Shown here: in pieces, positions 34,377-42,196 of the stretch
How positions within the stretch are numbered: the first letter of the stretch is position 1
Layout: each line of letters starts with the position of its first letter
Assembly (NCBI RefSeq): GCF_025938095.1
Contig: NZ_JAPCZF010000002.1
Span: 124,001 to 188,000, forward strand
DNA length: 64,000 bases
Direction: 5' to 3'
DNA from: Novosphingobium sp. JCM 18896
GTDB taxonomy: Bacteria; Pseudomonadota; Alphaproteobacteria; Sphingomonadales; Sphingomonadaceae
Made by a program: the position numbers and the translations under genes
The notes under the pieces: model-generated
Database searches by the model: none
What the model was told of the DNA's origin: nothing
The model's input: the letters and a program-made list of their open reading frames with translations, nothing else

Positions 34377-35984
34377 TTACTGAACCTCCAGAATTTCGTC
34401 GTCCTCGGCCGTGCGCTTGGGACGCCGGCGCCTTAGCTGGCCGAGCACCCGCTTGTCGACTGCTCCCGTCGCGAAGGCGACCAGGCCGAAGATCACCAGG
34501 CCGAGCCCGACCAGCACCGACAGCGACCAGACGCGTTCGATCACGCCGCCGTGGTAGCGCGTGGCCATCAAGGGCATGACCCAGATCAGTGCGCCGGCCA
34601 TCGCCGCTGTCGCCACGAGCTGACGCGCGATCTTGCCCGCGAGCGGCAGGGTGAAATGGAACCAGCCGCGCTTGTGCAGGATCGCATAGAGCAGCAGGCA
34701 GTTGAGGCTGGCCGAGCAGGCCGTCGCCGCGGCGAGGCCGACGATGCCGTAGGATCGCACGACGAAGACGTTGAGCACGACGTTGAACACCAGCGCCACC
34801 AGCGCGGTCCAGACCGGGGTGCGCGTATCCTCGCGCGCGAAGAAGCCGGGGTTCAGGATCTTGACGATGACATAGGCCGGCAGCCCCGCGACGAGCGCGA
34901 TGACGATCTGGGCCATGATCGCACCGTCACCGGCGGTGAACTTGCCGCCGACGAAGAAGGCCGCGGTGAAGGCCGGCGCGCAGACCGCCAGCGCCGCGGC
35001 CGCGGGCAGGGTCAGCAGGGTCGCCATCTCGAAGGCCTGGGTCTGCAACCGCTGCGCCTCGGCCGCCTCGCCCGAATGGATGTGCCGCGACAGCATCGGC
35101 AGGATCGCCGTGCCCAGCGCGATGCCGACGATGCCGAGCGGCATCTGGTTGAGCCGGTCGGCCAGCTTGAGCAGGGTCAGCGAGCCTTGCGGCAGCTGCG
35201 TCGCGAAGAACGTGTCGACGAACTGGCTGATCTGGTAGATGCCGGCGCCGAAGGTCGCCGGCAGGATCAGCGCGCCGAGCCGCTTCACCTCGGGCGTGAG
35301 CTTGGGCCAGGTGACCTTGAGCTTCACCCCGGCCTTGCGCGTCGCCCAGGCGAGGTATGCGAGCTGCGCCACGCCGGCGAGGCTGACCGACACGGCCAGG
35401 GCATAGGCGACGATCGTATCGTCGCCCCCCGGCCCGCGCAGCCAGGCGCCGGTGAGGATGCCCGTGATCAAGGTGATGTTGAGTAGCACCGGCGCGAAGG
35501 CCCCCGGCCCGAAGCGCGAGCGCGCGTTGAGCAGGCCCGAGAGCATCGCGACGAGGCTGACCAGCCCGAGATAGGGGAAGGTCACGCGGCTGAGCGCGAC
35601 CGAGAGCTCGAACTTGCCGGGAATGTCCTGGTATTCGCGCGCCAGCACCCAGACGATCCCGGGCATGACGATCATCGCCAAGGCCGAGAAGGCGAGCAGC
35701 ACCCAGACGAAGACCGCGAGCACGTCGCCGGCGAACTTTTCGGCCGCCTCTTCGCCGCCATCGCCGTGGAGCGCGCGCGAATACATCGGCACGAAGGCCA
35801 CCGAGAAGGCGCCCTCGGCGAAGAGCCGGCGGAAGGTGTTGGGCAGGGTGAAAGCGAGCTGGAAGGCATCGGCGGCAAGCCCGGCACCGAGCGCGCGCGC
35901 GAGCAACATGTCGCGCGCGAAACCGAACACGCGACTGATCGCGGTCAGCCCGCCGATCGTGCCGACGTTCTTGAGCAGGCTCAT
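34377..35984 (-). CDS. murJ: Lipid II flippase MurJ
   Basis: A 535-residue polytopic inner-membrane protein of the MOP/MviN family with about 14 hydrophobic segments. The N-terminus [28 protein letters not shown] and the early [24 protein letters not shown], which carries substrate-contact arginines, are diagnostic. It flips the peptidoglycan precursor lipid II across the membrane. The charged C-terminal tail ([13 protein letters not shown]) is cytoplasmic. It precedes trpS with five bases between, and is separated from secB by repeat C1. Confidence 0.96.
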   Translation of the reverse strand: MSLLKNVGTIGGLTAISRVFGFARDMLLARALGAGLAADAFQLAFTLPNTFRRLFAEGAFSVAFVPMYSRALHGDGGEEAAEKFAGDVLAVFVWVLLAFSALAMIVMPGIVWVLAREYQDIPGKFELSVALSRVTFPYLGLVSLVAMLSGLLNARSRFGPGAFAPVLLNITLITGILTGAWLRGPGGDDTIVAYALAVSVSLAGVAQLAYLAWATRKAGVKLKVTWPKLTPEVKRLGALILPATFGAGIYQISQFVDTFFATQLPQGSLTLLKLADRLNQMPLGIVGIALGTAILPMLSRHIHSGEAAEAQRLQTQAFEMATLLTLPAAAALAVCAPAFTAAFFVGGKFTAGDGAIMAQIVIALVAGLPAYVIVKILNPGFFAREDTRTPVWTALVALVFNVVLNVFVVRSYGIVGLAAATACSASLNCLLLYAILHKRGWFHFTLPLAGKIARQLVATAAMAGALIWVMPLMATRYHGGVIERVWSLSVLVGLGLVIFGLVAFATGAVDKRVLGQLRRRRPKRTAEDDEILEVQ

Positions 35985-36006
35985 GCGGCGGACCTTGCGG
36001 GACTGT

Positions 36007-36076
36007 GCTTCGACAGGCTCAGCACGAGCGGCGCTGGCTTAAAACCCACGCCCGCTCATCCTGAGCTTGTCGAAGG
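36007..36076. repeat. Interspersed palindromic repeat, family C copy 1
   Basis: A 70-base element of two facing arms, CTTCGACAGGCTCAGCACGAGCG and CGCTCATCCTGAGCTTGTCGAAG, separated by an AT-richer centre (TTAAAACC). It lies between secB and murJ. Copies C2 (39363-39438) and C3 (57153-57226) share both arms. Translated, the arm reads LSLSK, a common source of spurious small proteins in these genomes. Confidence 0.85.
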
Positions 36077-36080
36077 ATAC

Positions 36081-36581
36081 TCAAGCGTTGCCGACCGGCT
36101 GACCTTCGGCCTGGCCCTGGAGCTGCTGAACGTAGAGGCCATTGAAATCGATCGGCTCGAGCATCAGCGGCGGGAAGCCGGCATCGCGGACGGCGTCGGC
36201 CAGGACGCGGCGCGCGAAGGGGAAGATGATCCGCGGCGCTTCGGCATAGGTGAAGGCGTGGGCCTGACCTTCGTCGATGTTGCGCATGCCAATCAGCGCG
36301 CAATAGGACAGATCGACGATATAGGCGGTGCCGGCCTCGGCCTTGGCCGTGACCACGATCTTCATCTCGATCTCGTGGACTTCCTCGTTGATCGGGCGCG
36401 CGCCGATGTTGAACTGGATGTCGACCTGCGGCGCATCCTGCCACGAGAAGCTGTCAGGCGCGTTGGGGTTCTCGACCGAGAGGTCCTTGACGTACTGCGA
36501 GATCAGGCCGGCGGCGGGGGCCGTGTCCTCACCGTTGCCGCCGAGATCGAGATTCGAGATGATGTTGCCGTCGTCGGCCAT
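36081..36581 (-). CDS. secB: Protein-export chaperone SecB
   Basis: A 166-residue SecB: QYVKDLSVENPNAP near residue 30, INEEVHEIEMKIVVTAKAE, and the C-terminal PPLMLEPIDFNGLY are hallmarks. It keeps precursor proteins unfolded and delivers them to SecA as a tetramer in the cytoplasm. The acidic N-terminus and Gln-rich tail are common in alphaproteobacterial SecB. It is divergent from the Tim44-domain gene and stands as a single gene, with repeat C1 right after its stop. Confidence 0.97.
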   Translation of the reverse strand: MADDGNIISNLDLGGNGEDTAPAAGLISQYVKDLSVENPNAPDSFSWQDAPQVDIQFNIGARPINEEVHEIEMKIVVTAKAEAGTAYIVDLSYCALIGMRNIDEGQAHAFTYAEAPRIIFPFARRVLADAVRDAGFPPLMLEPIDFNGLYVQQLQGQAEGQPVGNA

Positions 36582-36757
36582 GGTTTTCGTCTTTCTTCAC
36601 GCTTGCGGTGTAATTCTTGGCGCGCGCCTAGCATTGCCCATGGCGGGCGGCAATGGCGCTGACCCGACGGGAAAGGCAGGGAATCGCGCGAGAGTGGCCT
36701 TTATGACATCCGATCGACGAAAAATTCACCCGGATCGGCCGCTCGTGCGTTGTTCAT

Positions 36758-36787
36758 TTGTCAACCCGTCCTATCTGGGTCTACTAT
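36758..36787 (+). promoter_or_regulatory. Sigma70-type promoter for the Tim44-domain/mltA/smr genes
   Basis: TTGTCA at 36758-36763 and TACTAT at 36782-36787 are separated by 18 bases, close to the sigma70 consensus. The predicted start would be near 36794, about 40 bases before the GTG of the Tim44-domain gene, which also argues against the longer reading frame that begins inside the -35 box. Confidence 0.6.
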
Positions 36788-36835
36788 GATGGTTGGCCCG
36801 CCGCGTGCGTGGCAACAGAATTGGAAAGCAAAGGC

Positions 36836-37516
36836 GTGACTGTCGAAATCGTCATTCTGGCCATGATCGCAGCCTTTCTCGGGCTGCGTCTCTACTCGGT
36901 GCTTGGGCGCCGTGCCGAACACGAGGAAGAGGTCGTTCCCGGCCGGTTCGACAACAAGACCGGCACCGGTGCGCCCGCCGCGCCCGCGCCGCGCCAGCCG
37001 GTCGAGCGCCAGCAGCAGACGCAGAACCCCGTCGCCCGCCCGCGCGAGATGCCCACGGTCACCGCTTCGGTCGAGCGCGGCCTGCGCGCCATCGCCGCGG
37101 CCGACCGCCATTTCGACGCCTTCGCCTTCCTCGAGGGTTCGCGCAGCGCCTATCGCATGATTCTCGAAGCCTTCTGGCGCGGCGACAAGGAAGAGTTGCA
37201 GCAGCTCTGCGATCGTGACGTCTACGCCAGCTTCGCAGGTGCCATCGACGCGCGCATCGCCGCCGGCGAATCGCTCGACAACCGCCTGATCCGCATCGAG
37301 GAATCGGCGATCTCCGCGGCGGAGCTCGACGGCCAGACCGCGCGTATCACCGTGCGCTTCCGCGCCGACATCGCTGCCGTGACGCGCGATGCCGAGGGCC
37401 ATGTCGTCGCCGGTTCGCTCGACGATGCGATCGAGGCGATCGACATCTGGACCTTCAGCCGCAACGTCGCCTCGTCCGATCCGGACTGGCTGCTCGACGA
37501 GACCGACGAAGGCTGA
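36836..37516 (+). CDS. Tim44/TimA-like domain membrane-anchored protein
   Basis: A 226-residue protein starting with a hydrophobic membrane anchor (VEIVILAMIAAFLGLRLYSVLG), then a Pro/Gln-rich linker and a C-terminal Tim44-like domain (residues about 90-225). The bacterial family (TimA) is peripheral to the inner membrane; its precise role is unsettled. The GTG at 36836 is chosen because it puts the anchor at the N-terminus and falls after the promoter at 36758-36787. It is divergent from secB and ten bases upstream of mltA, an arrangement consistent with a link to envelope biogenesis. Confidence 0.85.
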   Translation: MTVEIVILAMIAAFLGLRLYSVLGRRAEHEEEVVPGRFDNKTGTGAPAAPAPRQPVERQQQTQNPVARPREMPTVTASVERGLRAIAAADRHFDAFAFLEGSRSAYRMILEAFWRGDKEELQQLCDRDVYASFAGAIDARIAAGESLDNRLIRIEESAISAAELDGQTARITVRFRADIAAVTRDAEGHVVAGSLDDAIEAIDIWTFSRNVASSDPDWLLDETDEG

Positions 37517-37525
37517 GTTCTCGGA

Positions 37526-38758
37526 GTGGGGGGCTTGCGCAGATACGCGGCCCTCGCGCTGCTCGTTTTCCTCGCAGCCTGCGGCCGCGTCATTCCGCCC
37601 GCGCATGGTCCGCGCCCGCTGCCGCCCGTATCGCGGCCGCCGGTTTCGCGCCCGGTTACCCAGCCGCCGATCGTCCTGCCCAACAACGCCGTCTCGGCGG
37701 GGGTGACGCGCGGTCCGGCGATCGAGAGCCTCGACATCGGCGCGAGCGATGCAGCCGAGGCGCTCACCGCCTTCCGCGCCTCGTGCCCCAGCCTCCAGCG
37801 GCGCACCGACACCAGCGGCCTGACCCGCGGCACCGACTGGAAGCCCGCCTGCGACGCCGCGGCGAGCTGGTTCTCGGCCGACGCCCGCGGCTTCTTCGCA
37901 CGCTATCTCGAGACCGCACGGATCGGTGACGGCGCCGCTTTCGCCACCGGCTATTTCGAACCCGAGATCGCCGGCGTGCGCGTGCGCCAGCCGGGCTTCG
38001 ACGTGCCGATCTATGCCGCCCCCACCGATCTCGTGCGTGCGCGGCCCGGCGATGCCACGCCGCTGCCCGATGGGCGCCAGCCGCTCGGCCGTTATGACGA
38101 GAACGGGCGCTTCCAGCTCTACTACAACCGCGGCGAGATCGAGGACGGGGCGCTGGCGGGCAAAGGCCTGGAGATCGGCTGGGCTGCCGATCCGGTCGAG
38201 TTCTACTTTTTGCAGATCCAGGGCTCGGGCAAGCTCGTCGGTCCCGACGGCAGCGTGATGCACCTCGGCTATGCCGCGCAGAACGGCCGCTCATCGAAGC
38301 TGATCGGCTCGATCATGCGCGAGCGCGGGCTGATCGGAAACCAGCCGGGGCAATATTCGGGCTCGCTGCAGGGCATCCAAAAGTTCCTTCGCGATCGGCC
38401 CGAGGATGGCCACGCGATGCTGCGCGCCAACGAATCCTTCGTCTTCTTCCGCGAGATCAGCGCCGACGGCCCGGTCGGCGCACTGGGCATCGTCGTGCGC
38501 GCGCGGTCGAGCGCCGCGGCCGACCCACTGTTCGTGCCGCTGGGCGCGCCGCTGTTCCTCTCGGGCATGGACAATCGCGAGGCCAACGGGCTGTGGGTCG
38601 CCCAGGACACCGGCGGCGCGATCAAGGGCGCCAACCGCTTCGACACCTTCTGGGGCGCCGGCCCCGAAGCCCGCGCCACCGCCGGCGGCATGAGCGCGCG
38701 CGGCCGGGCCCTGCTGCTGCTGCCCAAGGGCACGCTGACGCGCCTCGGCGCCCGCTAA
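37526..38758 (+). CDS. mltA: Membrane-bound lytic murein transglycosylase A, lipoprotein
   Basis: A 410-residue MltA-family enzyme. The N-terminus is a lipoprotein signal (LALLVFLAACG, lipobox Cys at about residue 19), followed by a Pro-rich linker, the MltA domain and a C-terminal 3D domain with the Asp-rich QDTGGAIKGANRFDTFWGAG. It cleaves peptidoglycan to 1,6-anhydromuropeptides at the outer membrane. A GTG at 37526 is used. A TTG three codons later (37535) has a better GGAGTGGGGGG ribosome site and may be the true start. It lies between the Tim44-domain gene and the Smr gene in one operon. Confidence 0.93.
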   Translation: MGGLRRYAALALLVFLAACGRVIPPAHGPRPLPPVSRPPVSRPVTQPPIVLPNNAVSAGVTRGPAIESLDIGASDAAEALTAFRASCPSLQRRTDTSGLTRGTDWKPACDAAASWFSADARGFFARYLETARIGDGAAFATGYFEPEIAGVRVRQPGFDVPIYAAPTDLVRARPGDATPLPDGRQPLGRYDENGRFQLYYNRGEIEDGALAGKGLEIGWAADPVEFYFLQIQGSGKLVGPDGSVMHLGYAAQNGRSSKLIGSIMRERGLIGNQPGQYSGSLQGIQKFLRDRPEDGHAMLRANESFVFFREISADGPVGALGIVVRARSSAAADPLFVPLGAPLFLSGMDNREANGLWVAQDTGGAIKGANRFDTFWGAGPEARATAGGMSARGRALLLLPKGTLTRLGAR

Positions 38759-39355
38759 GTGAAACGGCCGGGCCGCAAGCTGACCGCCGACGAGGCGGCG
38801 CTCTGGGCCCGCGTGGCACAGACGGTCGAACGCCTGCATCCTCCCCGCTCCGGGGAGGGGGACCAGCCGCAGGCTGGTGGAGGGGGTTCGCCGCCAAGCG
38901 CAGCGCCTGTTCGAAAGCCCCCTCCACCACCGCCGCTACGCGCCGGCGGTCCCCCTCCCCGTGCCGGGGAGGATCGCAAACCCGCCACCGCCCAGCTCTA
39001 TCGCCCTACCTTCGACAAGCAGGGCCTCGACGCCGGCTGGGATCGCCGCCTGTCGCGGGGGCTGGTGCCGCCCGACTTCACGCTCGATCTCCACGGCGCG
39101 ACGCTCGACGCCGCCTATTCGCGGCTCGACCACGGCCTGACCCTTGCGCTGGCGCAAGGCGCGCGGCTGGTGCTGCTGGTGACGGGACGCGAACGCCCGA
39201 GCGAGGACCGCCGCAGCCGCGGCGCCATCCGGCGCAAGTTCATGGACTGGCTGGCCGCGGGCTCGCACGCCAGCCGCATCGCCGCGATCCGCCCCGCGCA
39301 CCAACGCCACGGCGGCGCGGGTGCGGTCTACATCGTGCTCAAGCGGGTGCGATAG
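38759..39355 (+). CDS. Smr-domain protein (putative nucleic-acid-binding/nuclease) with in-frame repeat insertion
   Basis: A 198-residue protein whose C-terminal half is a Smr domain: LDLHGATLDAAYSRL at about residues 109-123, then a LLVTGRERPSEDRRSRG loop in place of the usual TGKG segment. Smr domains bind or nick nucleic acid. The GTG start directly abuts the mltA stop (TAAGTG). Residues 27-72 (low-complexity Pro/Gly/Arg) are encoded by a complete copy of repeat family A at 38838-38974, so the linker was enlarged by repeat insertion without breaking the frame. The N-terminal conserved LTADEAALWARVAQTV precedes the insertion. Confidence 0.85.
   Translation: MKRPGRKLTADEAALWARVAQTVERLHPPRSGEGDQPQAGGGGSPPSAAPVRKPPPPPPLRAGGPPPRAGEDRKPATAQLYRPTFDKQGLDAGWDRRLSRGLVPPDFTLDLHGATLDAAYSRLDHGLTLALAQGARLVLLVTGRERPSEDRRSRGAIRRKFMDWLAAGSHASRIAAIRPAHQRHGGAGAVYIVLKRVR
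38838..38974. repeat. Family A repeat copy 3, inside the Smr coding sequence
   Basis: A 137-base family A element with ATCCTCCCC/GGGGAGGAT ends, the same architecture as copies at 2444, 10358 and 41241, but lying wholly within the Smr open reading frame. It is read through in frame and encodes a Pro/Gly/Arg-rich linker. Confidence 0.88.
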
Positions 39356-39362
39356 CGCCTGG

Positions 39363-39438
39363 CCTTCGACAAGCTCAGGCCGAGCGGATGGTATTGCTGA
39401 AACCGTTTAAAACCCGCTCAGGCTGAGCTTGTCGAAGC
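39363..39438. repeat. Interspersed palindromic repeat, family C copy 2
   Basis: A 76-base element between the convergent Smr and aroC genes, arms CCTTCGACAAGCTCAGGCCGAGCG and CGCTCAGGCTGAGCTTGTCGAAG with a TTTAAAA-containing centre. It fills the gap between the two stop codons and could terminate transcription in both directions. Confidence 0.85.
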
Positions 39439-39448
39439 CCCTGAGGAA

Positions 39449-40516
39449 TCAGCCGACCTGCCCGCGATGCAGCAGCTTGTGGTCGGCCAGGACCAGCGCC
39501 ATCATCGCCTCGACCACCGGCGCCCCGCGAATGCCGACGCAGGGATCGTGGCGGCCCTTGGTGCGGATCTCGCTGGCCTCACCCTCGCGCGTGATCGTCT
39601 CGACCGGCGTGAGGATCGACGAGGTCGGCTTGAACGCCACGCGCAGGACCACCGGCTGCCCGGTCGAAATACCGCCGGCGATGCCGCCCGCGTGATTGGC
39701 CAGGAAGCGCGGGCCACCATTGCCCGGCCGCATCGGATCGGCGTTCTGCTCGCCAGTCAGGCGCGCCGCGGCGAAGCCGTCGCCGATCTCGATGCCCTTG
39801 ACCGCGTTGATGCTCATCATGCCCGAAGCGAGGTCGGCGTCGAGCTTGCCGTAGAGCGGCGCGCCCCAGCCGGCGGGGACGCCCTCGGCGACGCATTCGA
39901 CCACGGCACCAAGCGAGGAGCCGGCGAGACGCGCGTCGTCGACCAGCTTCTCCCAGCGCTTGGCGGCTTCGGCATCGGGGCAGAAGAACGGGTTCTTGGC
40001 GATCTCGGCCGCGTCGAAATTCGCGGGGTCGATCGCATCGCCACCGATCTCGGTGACATAGGCGAGGATCGTGACCTCGGGAATCACCAGCCGCGCGACG
40101 CCGCCCGCGGCGACCCGCGCCGCAGTCTCGCGCGCCGAGCTCCGCCCGCCACCGCGATAGTCGCGGAAGCCGTACTTGGCATCATAGGCATAGTCGGCGT
40201 GGCCCGGACGATAGGCCTTGGCGACTTCGGAATAGTCCTTCGAGCGCTGGTCGACGTTCTCGATCATCAGCGAGATCGGCGTGCCCGTGGTGCGGCCTTC
40301 GAAGACACCCGACAGGATCTTCACCGCATCGGGTTCCTGCCGCTGCGTGGTGAACTTCGACTGGCCGGGACGACGCGCGTCGAGGAACGGCTGGAGATCG
40401 GCCTCGGAGATCGCCAGGCCCGGAGGGCACCCGTCGACCACGGCGCCCAGCGCCGGCCCATGGCTTTCGCCCCAGGTGGTGAAACGGAAAAGACGGCCGA
40501 AGCTGTTGACGCTCAT
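39449..40516 (-). CDS. aroC: Chorismate synthase
   Basis: A 355-residue enzyme, seventh step of the shikimate pathway: converts 5-enolpyruvylshikimate-3-phosphate to chorismate with reduced FMN as cofactor. Signatures [18 protein letters not shown] near the N-terminus, [12 protein letters not shown] in the centre, and [18 protein letters not shown] near the end are all present. The ATG at 40516 starts [20 protein letters not shown], as expected; the open frame extends 38 codons further without family match. It is divergent from the ABM-domain gene. Confidence 0.97.
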   Translation of the reverse strand: MSVNSFGRLFRFTTWGESHGPALGAVVDGCPPGLAISEADLQPFLDARRPGQSKFTTQRQEPDAVKILSGVFEGRTTGTPISLMIENVDQRSKDYSEVAKAYRPGHADYAYDAKYGFRDYRGGGRSSARETAARVAAGGVARLVIPEVTILAYVTEIGGDAIDPANFDAAEIAKNPFFCPDAEAAKRWEKLVDDARLAGSSLGAVVECVAEGVPAGWGAPLYGKLDADLASGMMSINAVKGIEIGDGFAAARLTGEQNADPMRPGNGGPRFLANHAGGIAGGISTGQPVVLRVAFKPTSSILTPVETITREGEASEIRTKGRHDPCVGIRGAPVVEAMMALVLADHKLLHRGQVG

Positions 40517-40589
40517 GGGCTGCGCTTTGTCGTGAATAGGCGGAAAAGTCCACTCCCCCCGCCGGCGCGAAGCAGCTAGGAACACGCGC

Positions 40590-40898
40590 ATGTTCCTCGT
40601 CGTCTTCCGCAACCGCAAGCGCGCCGACATCGACGCCCAGGCCTATGGTGCCGACGCCGCCCGCATGGAAGAGCTCGCCCGCGCCCAACCCGGCTTCCTG
40701 AGCTTCAAGAGCTATGTCGCCGACGACGGCGAGGTCGTGGCGATCTCCGAATGGTCGAGCGAGGCGGCGATGCACGCCTGGGGCAGCCATCCCGACCACG
40801 CCGCGATCCAGCAGCGCGGCCGCGCCGAATACTATCACGACTTCACCCTGTTCGCCTGCGATGCCCCGCGCATCCGGCGCTTCGAAAGACCCGATTGA
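40590..40898 (+). CDS. Antibiotic biosynthesis monooxygenase (ABM) domain protein
   Basis: A 102-residue dimeric ferredoxin-like fold protein: the start [25 protein letters not shown] and the central [37 protein letters not shown] block match the ABM family. Members include haem-degrading and quinol monooxygenases and proteins of no known activity, so the function is open. Its stop overlaps the next start (TGATG), so it is translationally coupled to the ArsC-like gene. Confidence 0.85.
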   Translation: MFLVVFRNRKRADIDAQAYGADAARMEELARAQPGFLSFKSYVADDGEVVAISEWSSEAAMHAWGSHPDHAAIQQRGRAEYYHDFTLFACDAPRIRRFERPD

Positions 40899-41242
40899 TG
40901 AGCGTCACCCTCTACGGCATCCCCAACTGCGACACGGTCAAGAAGGCACGCACCTGGCTCGATACGAAGGGCGTGGCCTACACCTTCCACGACTACAAGA
41001 AGCAGGGTGCCGATCCGGCCAAGCTCGCGGCCTGGGTCGAGCAGGCCGGCTGGGAGAAGGTGCTCAACCGCGCCGGCACGACCTTCAAGAAGCTGCCCGA
41101 TGCCGACAAGGAAGGCCTCGACGCAGCCAAGGCCGTGCGCGTGATGGAAGCCAATCCCAGCGCGATCAAGCGTCCGGTGGTCGAGCATCCGGGCGGGCTG
41201 CTCGTGGGCTTCAAGGAAGCCGAATGGGACGCGGCGTTCTGA
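40898..41242 (+). CDS. ArsC/Spx-family thioredoxin-fold protein (arsenate-reductase-like, YffB type)
   Basis: A 114-residue ArsC-family protein. It begins [21 protein letters not shown] with a single Cys at residue 12, where YffB and ArsC proteins have their active-site cysteine, and continues with HDYKKQGAD, TTFKKLP, IKRPVVEHPGGLLVGF. The single Cys and Asp make it the YffB type, whose members act on glutathione-related thiols; true arsenate reduction is less likely and no ars genes are nearby. The start overlaps the ABM gene stop by one base. The TGA stop overlaps the first bases of repeat A4. Confidence 0.85.
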   Translation: MSVTLYGIPNCDTVKKARTWLDTKGVAYTFHDYKKQGADPAKLAAWVEQAGWEKVLNRAGTTFKKLPDADKEGLDAAKAVRVMEANPSAIKRPVVEHPGGLLVGFKEAEWDAAF

Positions 41243-41388
41243 TCCTCCCCGGTACGGGGAGGGGACCGCGACGCGCAGCGGCGTGGTGGAGGGGGCTCGC
41301 GATCGAGCCCATCTTCGCCATGATAGTTCCTACCGATAGCCCCCTCCGTCAGCCCTGCGGGCTGCCACCTCCCCGTGCCGGGGAGGAT
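41241..41388. repeat. Interspersed palindromic repeat, family A copy 4
   Basis: A 148-base family A element between the ArsC-like gene and the imuA promoter. The ends are GATCCTCCCC and GGGGAGGAT; the left end supplies the last two bases of the ArsC-like TGA stop codon. The internal part is longer than in other copies, owing to an inserted ATAGTTCCTACCGATAG-type central segment. Confidence 0.85.
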
Positions 41389-41393
41389 GAAGG

Positions 41394-41426
41394 CTGACTC
41401 TCTCGCAAAAAGAACATATCATGAAC
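41394..41426 (+). promoter_or_regulatory. SOS (LexA) box overlapping the imuA promoter
   Basis: GAAC-ATATCAT-GAAC at 41412-41426 is a perfect alphaproteobacterial LexA box (direct repeat GAAC-N7-GAAC). A -35 hexamer CTGACT at 41394-41399 and a -10 hexamer TATCAT at 41417-41422 are 17 bases apart, and the -10 is inside the box spacer, so bound LexA would block the promoter. The predicted transcription start coincides with the imuA ATG at 41429, implying a leaderless mRNA. Confidence 0.85.
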
Positions 41427-41428
41427 AT

Positions 41429-42196
41429 ATGCGAATCGATTCGCCCTTGCCCGCCGCGCAACCGGTGGCACCGTTGCCGATGGGCGTGGTGCCGCTCGGC
41501 GAGACTTGGCTGGACCAGGCGCTCGCGGGCGGGCTGCGCGCCGACGGGCTGCACGAGTTCCACGCCGCCGATCCGCTCGACGGCGCGACGGCGCTAGGCT
41601 TCGCGCTGCTCGTCGCGCGATTGCGCCGCGAGCTCGACGGGCGGCCGCTGATCTGGGCACGACAGGACGATGCCCTGGGCCGGCCCTATGGCCCTGGTCT
41701 CGTCGAACTGGGCCTCGATCCCGATGCGGTGACGCTGCTCATGCTCAAGGACGGCAAGGCGCTGCTGCGCGCCGGGCTCGACTGCGTGCGCGACGGCGCC
41801 GCCGCGGCGGTGCTGCTCGAACTCCACGGCAGGCAGCCGCTGCTCGATCTCACCGCGACACGGCGGCTGGCGCTGGCCGGTGCCGCCAGCGCGACGATGG
41901 TCCTGCTCGCCCGCGCGCAGGCGCCGCCGTCCTCATCCGTCCTGTCGCCCAGCGCCGCGCATACCCGCTGGCAAGTCGCGGCCGCGCCCTCGCGCGTCCT
42001 GCCGGCCGACGCCCCCGGCCAACCCGCCTTCGCGCTGACTCTGCTGCGCCGCCGCGGCGGCGGCGAAGGCCTTTCGATCACCCTGGAGTGGAACCGTGAC
42101 CAAGTCTCTTTTCGCGCACGAACGCCGCTACCTGGCGCTGTTCCTGCCGTGGCTGCCAGCGGAGCGGCTGATGAGCAGAGGAGAAGCACCGGCTGA
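41429..42196 (+). CDS. imuA: ImuA, SOS mutagenesis cassette protein
   Basis: A 255-residue SulA/RecA-like protein. PLGETWLDQALAGGLRADGLHEF matches the start of ImuA, and the RecA-like core follows without a functional P-loop (ADPLDGATA in place of GxxxxGKT). It is the partner of ImuB and DnaE2 in DNA-damage-induced mutagenesis. The ATG at 41429 lies three bases after the SOS box with no ribosome site, suggesting a leaderless transcript; an ATG at 41480 is a possible alternative. A GTG-started frame from 41375 would overlap the promoter and is rejected. The 3' end overlaps imuB by 101 bases. Confidence 0.88.
   Translation: MRIDSPLPAAQPVAPLPMGVVPLGETWLDQALAGGLRADGLHEFHAADPLDGATALGFALLVARLRRELDGRPLIWARQDDALGRPYGPGLVELGLDPDAVTLLMLKDGKALLRAGLDCVRDGAAAAVLLELHGRQPLLDLTATRRLALAGAASATMVLLARAQAPPSSSVLSPSAAHTRWQVAAAPSRVLPADAPGQPAFALTLLRRRGGGEGLSITLEWNRDQVSFRARTPLPGAVPAVAASGAADEQRRSTG

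Noticed and set aside
40898..41242. Classical arsenate reductase as the function of the ArsC-like gene
   Set aside because: It has the YffB-type short form and no ars operon partner (arsR, arsB) is present.
41375..41428. Longer start for imuA
   Set aside because: It would place the coding start upstream of, and across, the -35/-10 and SOS box, and its residues come partly from repeat A4.
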